The notes: generated by a model from the sequence alone, not told the origin. Shown: positions 23,400 through 35,705, counted from the stretch's first letter. The stretch is DNA of 64,000 nucleotides from Scalesia atractyloides (GCA_947069175.1 CAMTDV010000030.1:101828411-101892410), one strand, 5' to 3'. Program-made: numbers and translations.

Positions 23400-25289
23400 A
23401 AAGAAATAGTGTTATGCAGCTCGCTGACATTATTTCTTTCATAAGAATTTTGGCATGACACTTTTCTATTGGACCACCTAGTTTACTATATTATATCCGC
23501 TTTAAAATTACGGTTTCACTCTTAGTTTAAATTACGTTTTCGCCCCAACTTGAAAACAAAATTATGTTTTCCCCCATCTCAAATTACGCTTTTCCCCTCA
23601 GTTCGAAATTATTATTTTCCCCTTAGCTCAAAATTACGTTTTCGCCCATTTGACCAACCAATTTATAATTTTTTTTTCAATTTAAAGTTACGGTTTCGCC
23701 CTAAGTTTAAAATTACGTTTTCGCCCAAGTTCAAAATAAAATTATGGTTTTGCCCCTAGCACAAAATTACGACTTTGCTCTCAGTTCAAAATTTTGATTT
23801 TCTCTCAGCTCAAAATTAAGGTGCTAAACGGGTCGTGTTGGCGGGTTCAACCCGACCCGAACCCGAAAATTTTACACGAACCCGATCCGAACCCGAAAAT
23901 CGTATCATATATATGAACCCGAACACGACCCGAAGTTTTGTGGGTTGACCCGAACACGACCCATTTAAGCCGAATTTTTTAATTTTTTTTTCTAAAACTA
24001 ATATATTAAAACTAAAAATTACTTAAAAAACACAAATGTGTATAATAATATCATATGTAATTTTAAAAGCTATGTTAATATCTCCTTTTAAGTTATAACC
24101 ATGGCATAAAATACACGCCCCATTTAATTTATAAGATAAAATATATTGTAAAAAATATAATATCGTATAAATGTGTTAAACGGGTCAACCCGCCAACCCG
24201 ACCAGGTTGACCCAAACCTGACCCGTAAACTTAAACGGGTTCGCGTGTTCAACCCGAAACTGACCCGAACCCGTTTAGACGAAACCTAAACCCGCGAATT
24301 TCGTGTTAGGTTCGTGTCGGGTTTCCGGGTCGTGTCAGAAATTCACATCCCTACTCAAAATTACGTTTTCGCCTCCTGTTAAAAAAAACTTATGTTTTTC
24401 CTCTTAGTTCAAAATTATGGTTTCGCCACAGTTCAAAATAAAATTAGCTTTGCCCTAGGTTAAAATTACGTTTTTGCCCTCTTTCAAAAATATGATTTTA
24501 TCCCCATTTCAAAAATTACAATTTCGCCCCCAGTTAAATTTTTTATCTTGCAATCGTTTTACAATTATTATTTTTTTGCAAAACTATAGTAGTGTTTTAT
24601 TTTACTTGGTTGACTCAATAAATTACTAATTTCCCCTGATCATTTTCTCCTGGTAAAAAAATACTGTATTGCCATCGTTTAGATTTTAGCAAATTACAAT
24701 TTTACCCCCGCCCAAAATTACAACTTCACCCCAGTTAAAAATTACAGTATTGCCATCGTTTTAGTTTTTTTTTAATGTGCGTGGGAAAATAGTGTCAAGC
24801 TGCTGCATGGAACTCCCCCGTTGGCCCAGGTATGTTAGGATTTTACTTCCAGTTCAAAATTGCGATTTTGTCCTTAGTTCATAATTACGATATTGCCTTT
24901 AGTTCAAAATTACGATTTTGCCCTTAGTTCAAAATTACAATTTTACCATCGCTTTAGCTTTTGGCAAATTACGATTTTACCCGGTCAAAAAATACGATTT
25001 TTCCATTAGTTCAAAATTTCAATATTGCCACCGCTTTAGATTTTTTTTAACAAAACTATATAAGTGTTTTGTTTTAATTGGTTGACTTAATTTAATTTTT
25101 TTCCGTGTAAAGGAGCTGTCTAACACTTGCTCATTAGTTCTGACAAATTATAATTTTGCCCCAAACTAAAAATAACAGTCTTGCCATCGTTTTTATTTTT
25201 TTTCTAACAAAACTATGATAGTGTTTTTTTAATTGGTTGAGAAATTTCCGGCTTACCGCCCCGCAACGCGGGCGGGGTGCATTAACTAG
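23400..25289 (+). mobile_element. Helitron-like element filled with a degenerate ~30-bp minisatellite
   Basis: The 3' end has a strong hairpin (CCCCGC-AAC-GCGGGCGGGG, about 25258-25277), TGCATTAA and CTAG (25286-25289) followed by T. The body repeats variants of AAAATTACGATTTTGCCC and AGTTCAAAATTACG dozens of times at roughly 26-32-bp spacing. Similar leader words (GAAATAGTG...GCAGCT...TGACA) occur near 23403 and again at 25320, so two copies probably lie side by side. The 5' end is approximate. Confidence 0.5.
23819..24353. mobile_element. hAT-like element with ACCCGACCCG/CGGGTTGACCCG words
   Basis: From about GGTGCTAAACGGGTCGTG to GTCAGAAATTCACATCCC it interrupts the minisatellite. The arms carry CAACCCGACCCGAAC and its complement. 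The same family is at 49030-49616. Confidence 0.55.
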
Positions 25290-26595
25290 TTTACTATATA
25301 TACAATCACAAGTCCAGGGAATAGTGCCACGCAGCTGGCCTGACACTTTCCTATTAGACCACCCAGTTTATAATTTTATATCCAGTTTAAAGTTACAGTT
25401 TCGCCCTCAGTTTAAAATTATGATTTTGCTCTCCGTTCAAAATTATGATTTTGCCCTCAGCTCAAAATTATGATTTTGCCTCAGCTCAAAATTACGTTTT
25501 CGCCCCGGTTTAAAAAGAATTTATGTTTTCTCCCTAGCTCAGAATTACGATTTTGCCCTCAGTTCAAAATTATGATTTCGCCCCTAGTGCAAAATAAAAT
25601 TATGATTTTGCCCCAACTTAAAATTACGATTTTGCCCTCTGTTCAAAATTATGATTTTGTCCCCATTTCAAAAATTACAATTTCTCCTTGGTTAAAAATT
25701 TTGATCTTTCCATCGTATTACTTTTGGCAAAACTATAGTAGTGTTTTATTTTAGTTGGTTGACTCAATAAATTTATCAATTTGCCCCTGATTAAAATTTT
25801 CTCCCTGGTAAAAAATTACTGTATTGCCACCGTTTAGCTTTTAGCAAAGAACGACTTTACCACAACCCAAAATTACAATTTTACCTTAGTTAAAAATTAC
25901 AGTATTGCCATCGTTTTAGTTTTTTTAAAAGGTGCGTGACGAAATAGTGTTAGGCTGCTGCATGGGACTCCCCCGTTGGCCCAGGTATCTTACGATTTTA
26001 CCTCCAGTTCAAAATTCCGATTTTTCCATCGCTTTAGCTTTTGACAAATTACGATTTTACCCGGTAAAAAATTACGATTTTGCCCTTAGCCCAAAATTTC
26101 AATATTGTCATCGCTTTAGATTTTTTTAGCAATACTATATAAGTGTTTTGTTTTAATTGGTTGACTTGATTTAAAAAAATCTTGTGGTTGTCTAACACTT
26201 GCTTATTAGCCCTAACAAATTATAATTTTGTCCTCAACTCAAAATAACGGTCTTGCCATCGTTTTTGATTTTTTTCTAGCAAAACTATGATAGTGTTTTT
26301 TTAATTGGTTGAGAAATATTCGGCCTACCTCCCCGCATCGCTTTAGATTTTTTTAGCAATACTATATAAGTGTTTTGTTTTAATTGGTTAACTTGATTTA
26401 AAAAAAAAATTCGTGTAAAGGAGCTGTCTAACACTTGCTCATTAGTTCTGACAAATTATAGTTTTGTCCTCAACTCAAAATAACGGTCTTGCCATCGTTT
26501 TTGATTTTTTTTAGCAAAACTATGATAGTGTTTTTTTAATTGGTTGAGAAATAATCAGCCTACCACCCTGCAACGCGGACGGAGGCATCAACTAG
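25290..26595 (+). mobile_element. Second Helitron-like copy with the same minisatellite
   Basis: Repeats the order of the preceding copy (AATAGTG...GACACTTTCCTATTAGACCACC, then AAAATTACGATTTTGCC units, then AACTATGATAGTG) and ends with a weaker hairpin (CCCTGCAACGCGGACGGAGG) and CTAG at 26592-26595 followed by T. An internal block (26085-26190) is partly repeated at 26340-26450. Confidence 0.5.
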
Positions 26596-26681
26596 TTATA
26601 TACAATTGGTATGAGTCTAAGAACTTTTCCAAGCCCAAATCTTGTATTAGCCAAAAAGGTTGTAATTTGTATATTTGTGAC

Positions 26682-27580
26682 TAGAGGTGCACAGACCGGG
26701 TATTTTTAATAACCGGTTTTGGTTATAGAACTAGTTTCGATTTCTTGTTTTAGGGTTTTGAAACAGATTATTGCTATAATCAGTTCGGTTCCGGTTATTT
26801 GACCAAAAAATCATACCTTATGTGTCCGGTTCTGAGTAGGGTTGGGTTCCGCTTCTTAAAAAACCGGGTATTAAAATACCTTATTTTTTGGTTTTTTATA
26901 CCCTATTTTCGAATTCTTTAGTTCCATATTTTTGTATTTTTAATACTCTATTGCGTTTTTGTTACCCTATTTTGTCGTATTTTTTTGTTATTATTATAAG
27001 GAATAATGGATTTTAAAAATCCAAACTATTAGCCATTGGCCGGCAACGTTCCCAACTTCAAAAATAACAAGCGGTGGTCCCACTTTTTCACATATTGTAA
27101 ACTAATAAACTTTTACTAAAGAACCTTAATTTCTTTTTGTCCCCTTGTCATGTTCGGTTTAGTAAAGGTCAATTGGTTTACAATATATGAAAAGGTGGAC
27201 TACCACTGATTACTTTTTAAGTTGGGACTGGTGTCGGCAACAACTAATAGTTAGAATTATTAAAATCCATTATTCCTATTAAATATACATTGTAATATGT
27301 AAGAAAATTAAAATAAATGCACTAACCTAAATTTAAAAGAAAGATATTAGAATCATGTATCGGGTATAGCCGAGTATAATCGGTTACGGTTCCTGTTCTT
27401 GTCCAGTTTCGGATATTAATCGAGTGTGATTGGTTCCGGTTCCAGGTATTGAGATTAAGATGCATACCCTATCTATACTCTACGGGTATGGTCGGTTCCG
27501 GTTTCGGGTATAGAGTACCCGGGTATTAAAAAAACCGGTTCCGGTTTCTTTTAGTGGGTATGGTTTTTTGTGCACCTCTA
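26682..27580. mobile_element. hAT MITE with TAGAGGTGCAC ends and 8-bp target duplication
   Basis: Inverted ends TAGAGGTGCAC...GTGCACCTCTA, flanked by TTTGTGAC (26674-26681) and TTTGTGAG (27581-27588), 7 of 8 matching. The interior repeats GGTTCCGGTT and GGGTAT words. A second element is nested inside at 27000-27276. Confidence 0.8.
27000..27276. mobile_element. MITE nested inside the hAT element
   Basis: GGAATAATGGATTTTAA at the left and TTAAAATCCATTATTCC at the right form long inverted ends, with further pairing inward (CCCACTTTTTCACATATTG against CAATATATGAAAAGGTGG). Superfamily is not certain. Confidence 0.7.
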
Positions 27581-27588
27581 TTTGTGAG

Positions 27589-28525
27589 TGTTTACGAATA
27601 AAAGTATTATTATATAGTTGCTTATTTATTTAAATGTAATTTGATTATGGAGGTGTTTGGGATTCCTTTTAACTTCTAACTTCTCAAAAGTCATTCTCAA
27701 AAGCTAGAAGTTAGAATTTCTAACTTCAACAGTTCTTCTCAGGGGTTGTTTGGGTTTCCTTTTAACCATAAAAGTCTTTCTCAGTGGTGTTTAAGATTCC
27801 TTTTAACTTATAAGAAGTTAATAAGTCAAAAGTAGCTCTAAAATAAGTTAATCCAAACACCCTGTAAATAAAAAAATACCAACCATAACCATATTCTTTT
27901 ACCCAATATTAGTGAGATTAAGGAAGATGTCTTGTTCTTTCTTGCCCACCTCCACCATATGCATCTTGTGCTTGTGGTGAATTTCTTTCAATGATTCTAT
28001 AGCCAACAAAAGTTACTCATACATGCATCTTTCATAGCGACTTTTACTGTTATAAATGACACGGGGCTAATTCAAGAGTTCGTTTAATTATAGTTCCTAG
28101 CTAGATACTGAGAAACACTACGAAAACATGGCTCGACTAAAAAAAATATGACTTCGATTACGTCTGGAATTATTGGGTCCAATAAATGAAAGCTCTTAAC
28201 GAGTTAGAATCATGTGACAAACAATATAGGTGGTTTGTTCTAGCTATTGGGCCTACAATCCATCATCTCTAGCCACCATTTTAATTCTAGATGGTTTTCC
28301 CAAAATTTTGTAATTTTAATCTAACTACCTTTTTATGTAAAAAAAAAAAAAAACAAGTGATTCTCTAATTTGAGTAATTCACGAAATTATTTAGAGAGTT
28401 GGTATTATAACTAGCCAATATAGTTTAAGTTTTGCAATTTTGGCTTGAACAAAAGAGTGTTTGATGTAATATTTTAATCATTCCATAGCATATCAATTTC
28501 CCTCTTTAAGATCATTCTCGTTTCA
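27589..28525. other. Intergenic with short repeat remnants
   Basis: Near 27655-27870 the words TTCCTTTTAACTTCTAACTTC and AGAAGTTA are repeated, as in decayed MITEs. No gene is supported in the rest. Confidence 0.35.
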
Positions 28526-28945
28526 GAGTAAACCGTTAAAATGGTCTCTGAGGTTTGGTCATTTTGTCACTTTAGTGCAAAACTCAAACCTTTTGAATAT
28601 GAGTCTCTATGGTTTCAATTTTGTTGCCATTTTCATTCAAAAGTAAAATTTGGTCAAATTTTTCAGTTAACATTCAGTTTTTTTTTGCCTTTTCCTCTCT
28701 TTTAATTAAGGGCAAAATGATTAGATTTTTCTATTTTATTATAGTAAAATGTTAAAAGACCATTTTGCCCTTCATTAAAAGGAAGAAAAAAGACAAAAAA
28801 AACTGTATGTTAACTAAAAAATCTAAACAGATTTTGATTTTGGATGAAAATGACAACAATATTGAAACCAAGGGACCTAGATTCGAAAGGTTTAAGTTTT
28901 AGACTAAAGTGACCAAACCTCAGAGACCATTTTGGCAGTTTACTC
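28526..28945. mobile_element. Mutator-type MITE (GAGTAAAC...GTTTACTC), 9-bp target duplication
   Basis: The arms GAGTAAACCGTTAAAATGG and CCATTTTGGCAGTTTACTC are inverted repeats extending well over 100 bp (GGTCTCTGAGGTTTGGTCA against TGACCAAACCTCAGAGACC). Flanks are CTCGTTTCA (28517-28525) and CTCGTTTTA (28946-28954), 8 of 9 matching. Long inverted ends plus 9-bp duplications are the signature of Mutator-like elements. Confidence 0.8.
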
Positions 28946-28954
28946 CTCGTTTTA

Positions 28955-29399
28955 TATTTGTTTTCGCTTTGGGTCACTAAGTCTATATATAGTTTCACTA
29001 TCCATCGACGAAATTTAATCGGTGGTTCAAGAAAAATACTAAAAGGAAAAAGAAAATCTAAATATTTAAAGGTCCTCTATGATCATAATATTTTAGTGCA
29101 TTATTTGAAATTTGGCGACTATCATAACACATTGGTATCTTGTCTTGGTTTTTTAAGAATGATTTTGTAATTATAGACTATCATAACACTTGGTATCTTG
29201 TCTTGGTTTTTTAAGAATGATTTTGGAATTTATATTATATTTTGTATACACTAAAACTTGGATACTTATTTGGATAATTTGAATAATTCTATGAATTTGT
29301 AAAATTTCTTGGTTTGCTTTCTGTTTGCACATATCAACGTTATTTTATATATTTGTGAAAGAAAAAAAAAGAGTGTTCAGAATTAAAAATTTTAGTGAT
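28955..29399. other. Intergenic with a ~60-bp direct repeat
   Basis: ACTATCATAACAC...TTGGTATCTTGTCTTGG occurs at about 29109 and 29175. No gene is supported. Confidence 0.4.
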
Positions 29400-29489
29400 G
29401 GACATGGCAGAACTAGCCCATTAATTTAGGGTATCCCAATGTTTTCTACAGTGCAATCACAAAATAATAAAAAAACGATAATGAATAAA

Positions 29490-29740
29490 GTAAAACGAAT
29501 ACCCAATAGATTTGTCCATTTTTATAGCTTAAAATCGGTCATCACATCGTCGTCTTTTACTTTATCAAAAGTTTCTTTTTCGACCGCACAAACCATAGGA
29601 TTGTCCAAAATATTTCAGGCCCATTTGCGTAAATCCATCTTGACAAACTTCAATTTAGAAAAAAATAACATCTCTCAACGGTTGCGGTTGCAACTGGTAA
29701 AAACCAAAGCAAGTTTCACTACCCGATAAACCAAAGGACA
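29490..29740 (-). pseudogene. hAT-type transposase C-terminal (dimerisation) remnant
   Basis: One minus-strand frame reads FFSKLKFVKMDLRKWA, a stop, NILDNPMVCAVEKETFD, then KVKDDDVMTDFK. The order KLKFVKxxLR, a short gap, xxxVxKE and DDVMxDFK matches the C-terminal dimerisation domain of plant TTF-type/ZMYM1-like hAT transposase proteins. It has at least one internal stop and no upstream domains. Surrounding GGGCTTA-rich AT sequence is probably the rest of the dead element. Confidence 0.6.
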
Positions 29741-30308
29741 AGAATATGTGTTCTGGTTTCCACCATAAGACGAGCAAGATCACTTATTCAATTATGATAT
29801 TGTTTTGGGTTTTGGGCTAACTTTATAAAGTTATATTTAGTTCCTCCTTTCAATTCTATTATATTGTTAATTTGGGCTTATTTTATCATTTGGGCTTAAT
29901 TATTCTATAAGTTTTCAGTTGTAAAATGTTTGGGCTTACAAAAAAAATGGGATTTTAGTAATATCAAAAATCCTACTTTTGGTTAGGGGTATCATCGTAT
30001 TTTTAGAGGTATTCTATGTATAAAACCAGGGAAAAAACACTACGAATACGGAGTTGAGCCGTAGCCCGTGCTACGGCTCCTAATATAGTGGTTCCGCCCC
30101 GGTGATAGCATTGTAATAGAAAACACGTTGCGTTTTTTCTTTTTTTCGGAAAAAAAATTTGAAAATTTGTAGGTGAGATGTTAATATAATCAGCTCGAAC
30201 CTAGACCAGTAAAATCCATCAATGAAGTCTTTACTCACGTTTGGTTTCCCTATGAAAATTTCACCCATGGTTGGTATTTTCACTGACGGATAACTTTGTT
30301 AGTGAAAT

Positions 30309-30753
30309 GGGGTAACTTTGTGGAATAGTAACAAAGTTTTAAAAGTGTTCCAATTAGGTCACTCAAGTTTCAAAAGTGTTCCAATCGGGTCACTCAACAT
30401 TCATTTTTATTAAAATTAAGGGTTTTTTCATCCATTTCATAGGTAACCGTGGTGATGTCAATTTTTGTTTCTTTTTTCCCTTTCATTTGATGCTAACGTC
30501 CAGTGATGACGTGGATTTTAACTTGTTTTTTTAATTTTTAATGTAATTAAAGTGTTTTTATTTTTAATAAATAAAATTTCATATATTAATATAATCTGAC
30601 CCTAGCATCTTATGCTCTATTTTTCTCTTGACACATGGAAAAAAGAACATGACTCGATTTGAATATGAAGTTATCTAATTGGGACAAAAACGATACGAAT
30701 GACCTAATTAGAACACTTTTGAAACTTCGTTACTATTCTGTGACATTTTCCCT
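30309..30753. mobile_element. Foldback MITE (GGGTAACTTTGTGGAATAGTAAC ends)
   Basis: Left arm TTTGTGGAATAGTAACAAAG and AAAGTGTTCCAATTAGGTC; right arm GACCTAATTAGAACACTTTT and CTTCGTTACTATTCTGTGAC are the inverted equivalents. About 445 bp, no coding. Confidence 0.65.
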
Positions 30754-33249
30754 GGTGAAATTCACATAATTCACAATAATTTACAGTTCTTAAGATAATG
30801 TGCAAATTGCATTAAAGGATAGCCATTTTAATCCAATTTTAATTTCAAGTAATCAACTTTGTTTGTCGCGAATTCAAATTCTCGATGTATCATAATCTTC
30901 AATCTTCATCGCCCCATCATTTTGACTCAACTCGCTCACCTATACGATCACCCCAACTCTTTTTCTAGGAAAAAGATGCGCGTGTGAAACAAAAATAAAA
31001 AATAAAAAATTTGGTTACGTTTTTATGCAATTAGCCCGAAGCTAAATTTATAGAAATGAAAGAAAAATAGAAAGATTTGATACCAACAACATGGGAATGA
31101 TTAGAGGAACTAAACATACCATTTGATTAAGAATATACATAAATCAAATTGCATACCATAAAGAAACTAAACATGTTACATGGTAACTCGAGTAGCACGA
31201 CCACCCCAAACATACTCATTGTGATGAATTCTGCATCGAAACGAGCCTGGATGGTTTGTTGGAGAGCACAAACATCGCTTCGTTGTCCCTTGGGTTTTAC
31301 GTACATTTTCTGCCACCGCGGTTCGTGGTGGTTGGGGAATGTACCTCCTTGTTTTCATAAGATTCTCCACATCAGAATAACAAGAACTTTGATAGCACAT
31401 TTTGTATTTCTTTACAAAAAATTAAGAAAAGAATATATTGGTTAGGTTGATATATATACCATGCATACCAATGGGAGCAAGGAAAGTTGGGTGGAAAGAC
31501 AAGCCTTTAGAACAAATTCTTGCTAAGGAATTGCTTTATGATCATGAAAAAGGTTGTGCTTTTCCATGAGTATATTTGGTGAGAAACATGAGCCACACAC
31601 ACCTCAATGGGCCAAACCTTTTGCCTCATGAAAAGTGTGGCAGCCCACATGAGTCCATAAATTAATCAGGTGTCACGAGCCTAATAGATGTTTGGTCATT
31701 ATTATCTTAACCATTTAAGATTATAGAGATATGGTCATGCCTAAAGTACATGGTATGCCGGATCCATTCTTTTTATCATGGTCACGATTTTTTTGTTACT
31801 TATAACGATGAGAACCCGTTTTTGAAAAACTCATAATAGCATGTCAATACTCTGATAATCAATGGGAATAGATAATCGTAACTTTGCTATACATGACATA
31901 TGACCTTCAAGAAGTTATGGTAGGAAAAGCTATAGAAACAAAATCCGGTCTTGAACTTGTGCATGAGGCGAACAAGTGCTTACCACTATACCACACATCA
32001 ATTGGAGCGATGCACTTTGCTCGCATGAGTGAGGCGCCACATCACCCCTCACGCTCCTGTTTCAAGGACCATAACACACATCCTAAGTGGCTGAAACGTG
32101 CTCAAAAGAACTTATACATCTAAGCAGATTGTTGTTTGTTGCTTTTAATGAATTATTACAAGGATATATGAATGGTGGGGCGTAGAGGTGTAAAAGGGAC
32201 AAGCCTTACAAGTTAGGTAAAAGATGAGGCGAAAACAGCTAAGTCTTTTGGTTTGTGCCTAGTTACGACCAAAACTCTTTCCGTGTCTTTATAAACATGT
32301 TATTTGTTATGAACAATGACATTGGCGAATTCTTCTCGACCAAGTGATAATGGCTTTAACCTTGTTATAGGTATTTATATGGTTTTAAATGGTGTCGAAT
32401 TAGGAAGTATGTGCGCTTTCTCTTTTCTTTGCATGCATAATATTGCCCAGAATATAATGTTTATCATGCATCAATGTTTTATTAGGGTGGTTGCTTGACG
32501 ATTTAAAAAAAAGACCGTGGATCGGTCACTTTTATTTATTTATTTTTTTTAACTTTTTAAACACTATAAATACATTACCAAATCACGTCACAATCACAAA
32601 AATTCAACCACAAACTCACACGTACCCTCAATTTCTTTTATACATTTATTCACCCACAGTTTTTTTACACTATGTCTCACCAGTTTTTCACCCCACCCTT
32701 CGAAATCCCAGATTTGTTATTATCAAACAATAATAGTCTACAATATATTTTGGATGTCGCCAAGCAAGCCGAATTATAAGATACAGGAACATCTAAAAAA
32801 AGTTTTGTGTCACGTGACTGTGAGAAAGCAAACAACGTTTTGTTTTCGAAGATTATTTTTCCGACAAACCCAAATACCACGAAAGTATACTTTCGAACCA
32901 TCTATTTTTAAAAATAGTAGCCAACATAGATACAAGTAATCAACTAATAAGCCAAAATAATAGTTACAATGTTAATCAACCAATATCCAATAAGCCCAAG
33001 CATGGTGGTCGGTGGAGGACCGTTTCCGTCGCCGTCAGGATTTTTCAGTTATTATCGTCGCATTAAACAAGGCAGAAACCTAAAAGCTCCAACTCACCGG
33101 TCAAATGTCACGTTCAAATAGGCCAAAAACTCTAATATTACTTAATTCTCCCCCATTCTCGATTTGTTCGACACATTACCATCAATTTCTTCTTCTCCAA
33201 TTGCTACTCTTGTCTAAGAATTTCCGCAAAAATTGGCACGAATTCGGCA
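30754..33249. other. Intergenic, no supported gene
   Basis: Open frames near 31149-31445 and 31884-32123 have no recognisable family. 31948-31993 on the minus strand has tRNA-like box words at the wrong spacing. The last 100 bp (33150-33249, CT-rich) is a plausible leader of the Rab-like gene. Confidence 0.4.
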
Positions 33250-33352
33250 ATGGCGGGAGGCAAGAGTAACGACATACAAGCAAAGCTAGTAACTACTTAC
33301 GATTCACGCTGCAATATTCGTTTTTGGGCTCGGGTTTATTGATATTTCTCGT

Positions 33353-34065
33353 AGGGTGTAAACGAGCGAAGCTGCTTGTGAGCCGCTCGAAACGAGTCGA
33401 GCTTAAAAGAGCTTGAGCCCTCGAGCATGATTTTAAAAATAAGTTTGTTTAGTAAACGAGCCTGAGCCCAACTTCATTATCGAGCTAGAGCTGGTTCGAG
33501 GGCTAGACAAACTTATTATTTATAAAACTACGATAAATAATAAAAGCTAGGTTAGGTTCATGTGAAAATTATTAAAAACTTTGAAAACCGAAAAAAACTA
33601 CTACCAATAGTCAATTTTAATTATATTTTATTTTATTTTAATCATAAGGTTAGTATTTTTAAAAAGTAAAAAAAAAAAAAAAATCCGTAGCTTGTGAAAC
33701 TACATGTGTAGCTTGCAAAGTTATATATATGTATCCGATACCAGTTATATATACGTAGCTTACGAGCTACATATACATATCTCGTGACTTAGAAATAGTT
33801 TTTTTTTGTTTCTTTTATTATGTTATATATATATATATATAAAAGTCATATAGAAGTACTTATAATTAATGTATATTAGTTAATAAATAATAAACGAACC
33901 CAAGCTCGAGCTGAAAACTTCTCCTGAGCCTAGCTCAAGCTTTTGAAATGAACTCAAAGCTAGCCGATCCCGAGCCCAAGCCCAAGCTCAAGCTCTCACA
34001 AGTTAAATGATCTCAAGCTTGAGCCTAGTCGATCTCAGGCTCGGCTCGTTCGCGATATGAAGATA
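33353..34065. mobile_element. hAT-like GAGCTCG-rich element in Rab intron 1
   Basis: Begins TAGGGTGTAAACGAGCGAAG and ends near GGCTCGGCTCGTTCGCG; arms of AAACGAGCC and GAGCCTGAGCC words around an AT-rich core with TA and GTAGCTTG repeats. Confidence 0.6.
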
Positions 34066-34664
34066 TGAGATGGGTAACCTTTGAGGTCTTTGATTTGAAA
34101 ATTAAAATCTCCATAACTCTCAGGTAATCCTCGGAGACATGGGAATGGAAAAACAAGCATGGTATCAAGATTTGTAAAAGGCCAGTTTTATGATTACCAG
34201 GTTCAGTTCATAATTTCATCACCACAAAAACCTTGTTTTCGACATCCTTAAACTCCATTGTGACCCGTAACTAGTTAACCGATGCAGGAGTCCACAATCG
34301 GGGCTGCATTCTTCACACAGTTGTATAATCAACAAAACCACTGTAAAATTCGATATATGGGACACTGCTGGACAAGAACGGTATCATAGCTTAGCTCCAA
34401 TGTACTATCGTGGTGCGGCTGCAGCCATTGTTGTGTATGACATCACTAATATGGTAATAAGTTTGTGTATTTTTGTAGCTTCTGATTAAGATGTTTTAAA
34501 ACGAAGATCTTCCGGTTTTGTTTGGTTGCAGGCTTCGTTTGAGCGAGCCAAGAAATGGATAGAAGAGTTGCAGAAACAGGGTAACCCGCATTTGGTTACG
34601 GTTTTGGGAATAAAGCGGATTTTAGTACAAAAAGAGAGGTTGAGATTGAGGTATATAATATAAA

Positions 34665-35070
34665 GAGTAAAATGCCATTTTTGTCATGTCCACTTTTGCG
34701 ACTTTCGTCCAAAGGTTTGTTTTTCTGCATCTGGATCCAAAAGGTTTGAAATATTGCCGTTTTCATCCAACTCGTTAACTCCAACCATTTTCTCCGTTAA
34801 ACCAGGGGCATTTCCGTCTTTTAGACATTTTTTTTATTAAAATAAAAAACACTATAAGAAATAAAGATCCACCTCTGTTGACTTTCTCCTCATCCAAACC
34901 CTTTAATCATAACAAAAAATGTCTAAAAAGACGGAAATGCCCCTGATTTAACGTCGAAAAATGAACGGAGTTAACGAGCTGGATGAAAATGGCCAGATCT
35001 CAAACCTTTTGGATCCAGGTGCAGAAAAACAAACATTTCGATGAAAGTTGCAATAGTAGCCAAATCTCGC
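34665..35070. mobile_element. Mutator-type MITE in Rab intron 4
   Basis: Starts GAGTAAAATGCCATTTTTG and contains GCGACTTTCGTCCAAAGG with its inverted partner (GGATCCAGGTGCAGAAAAAC against GTTTTTCTGCATCTGGATCC). Same family as 43278-43690 and 44279-44608; the right end is eroded. Confidence 0.65.
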
Positions 35071-35298
35071 AATAGTCTATTACTATGTTATAATGCAATA
35101 TATCAGTGGCTATCTTGGTAATATATTTAGTCAAAATGGCTATTATCATGAATATGGTATGCATATGTTTTTATGGTGTTTGCAGGAAGGGAAGCAGTAT
35201 GCGAAAGAAAACCGGTTGCAATATTTCGAAACATCTGCTAAAACAGCCGAAAACATACAAGAGCTCTTCTATTAATTAGGTAATCAACCTAATCAGCA

Positions 35299-35361
35299 TT
35301 GCGGCGCAGCTTGTTGCCCGCTTACCTGCCACTTGTTTGTAATTTGTTACTTTGGCATTTT
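35299..35361 (-). repeat. Inverted copy of the Helitron 45-bp repeat
   Basis: Reverse complement of 8639-8700 (TTTGTAATTTGTTACTTTGG at its right end), about 63 bp, nearly perfect. It lies in the last Rab intron. Confidence 0.8.
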
Positions 35362-35705
35362 AATTATGTAAGGATTACATGTTTTGCAGCAAAGAGAGTA
35401 GCACAAGTGCCCCTTCAACAATGAGCGGAATGAAACTACAAACCCTAACTCCAGAAAACGAAAAACGTTTATTTTGCTGCACGGCGTGAAATACTATATA
35501 GAAAATCTTGGACACGCGTGTTTAATCTTAAACGTGTCAAATTAAAAAAAAAACTAATAGTAAAATGAGTGGGAGCATGTATATTTTTAGTGTATGCAAC
35601 GGTATAATCTTCTGTATTATAATATATAACTTTTGTAATCATATTTAAATCGAACTCGTATTAACATTCTAATATACAGATATGGTTCCTAGAACAGGAG
35701 ACATA

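Larger units (their letters stand above)
33250..35489 (+). pseudogene. Rab5-like (RABF) small GTPase with several small lesions
   Basis: Family role: GTP-switch controlling endosomal membrane traffic. Exons: 33250-33288 (MAGGKSNDIQAKL), 34124-34200, 34288-34453, 34532-34650, 35186-35280, 35390-35489. Visible: [11 protein letters not shown] (switch I, Rab5-specific wording), [20 protein letters not shown] (switch II), GNKADFSTKREVEIE (G4), ETSAKTAENIQELFY (G5), and a C-terminus ending FCCTA for geranylgeranylation. Breaks: one base missing in the P-loop (GGAAT|GGAAAAACAAGC), a shift before VKFDIWD, one base missing before GNKAD, an in-frame TAA after ELFY, and a shift early in the last exon. 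Splice sites are still good, so this is either a young pseudogene or a gene with consensus errors. Introns hold a hAT-like element, a Mutator-type MITE and a piece of the Helitron repeat. Confidence 0.8.

Noticed and set aside
31149..31445. Open frames on both strands with a fairly GC-rich centre
   Set aside because: Neither translation shows a recognisable domain, splice structure or family wording; not enough to call a gene.
31948..31993. tRNA-like A and B box words on the minus strand (TGGTATAGTGGT and AGTTCAAGACC)
   Set aside because: The gap between boxes is only 23 nt, no T-arm pairing and no clear SINE body or target duplication. Treated as chance or a very decayed SINE.
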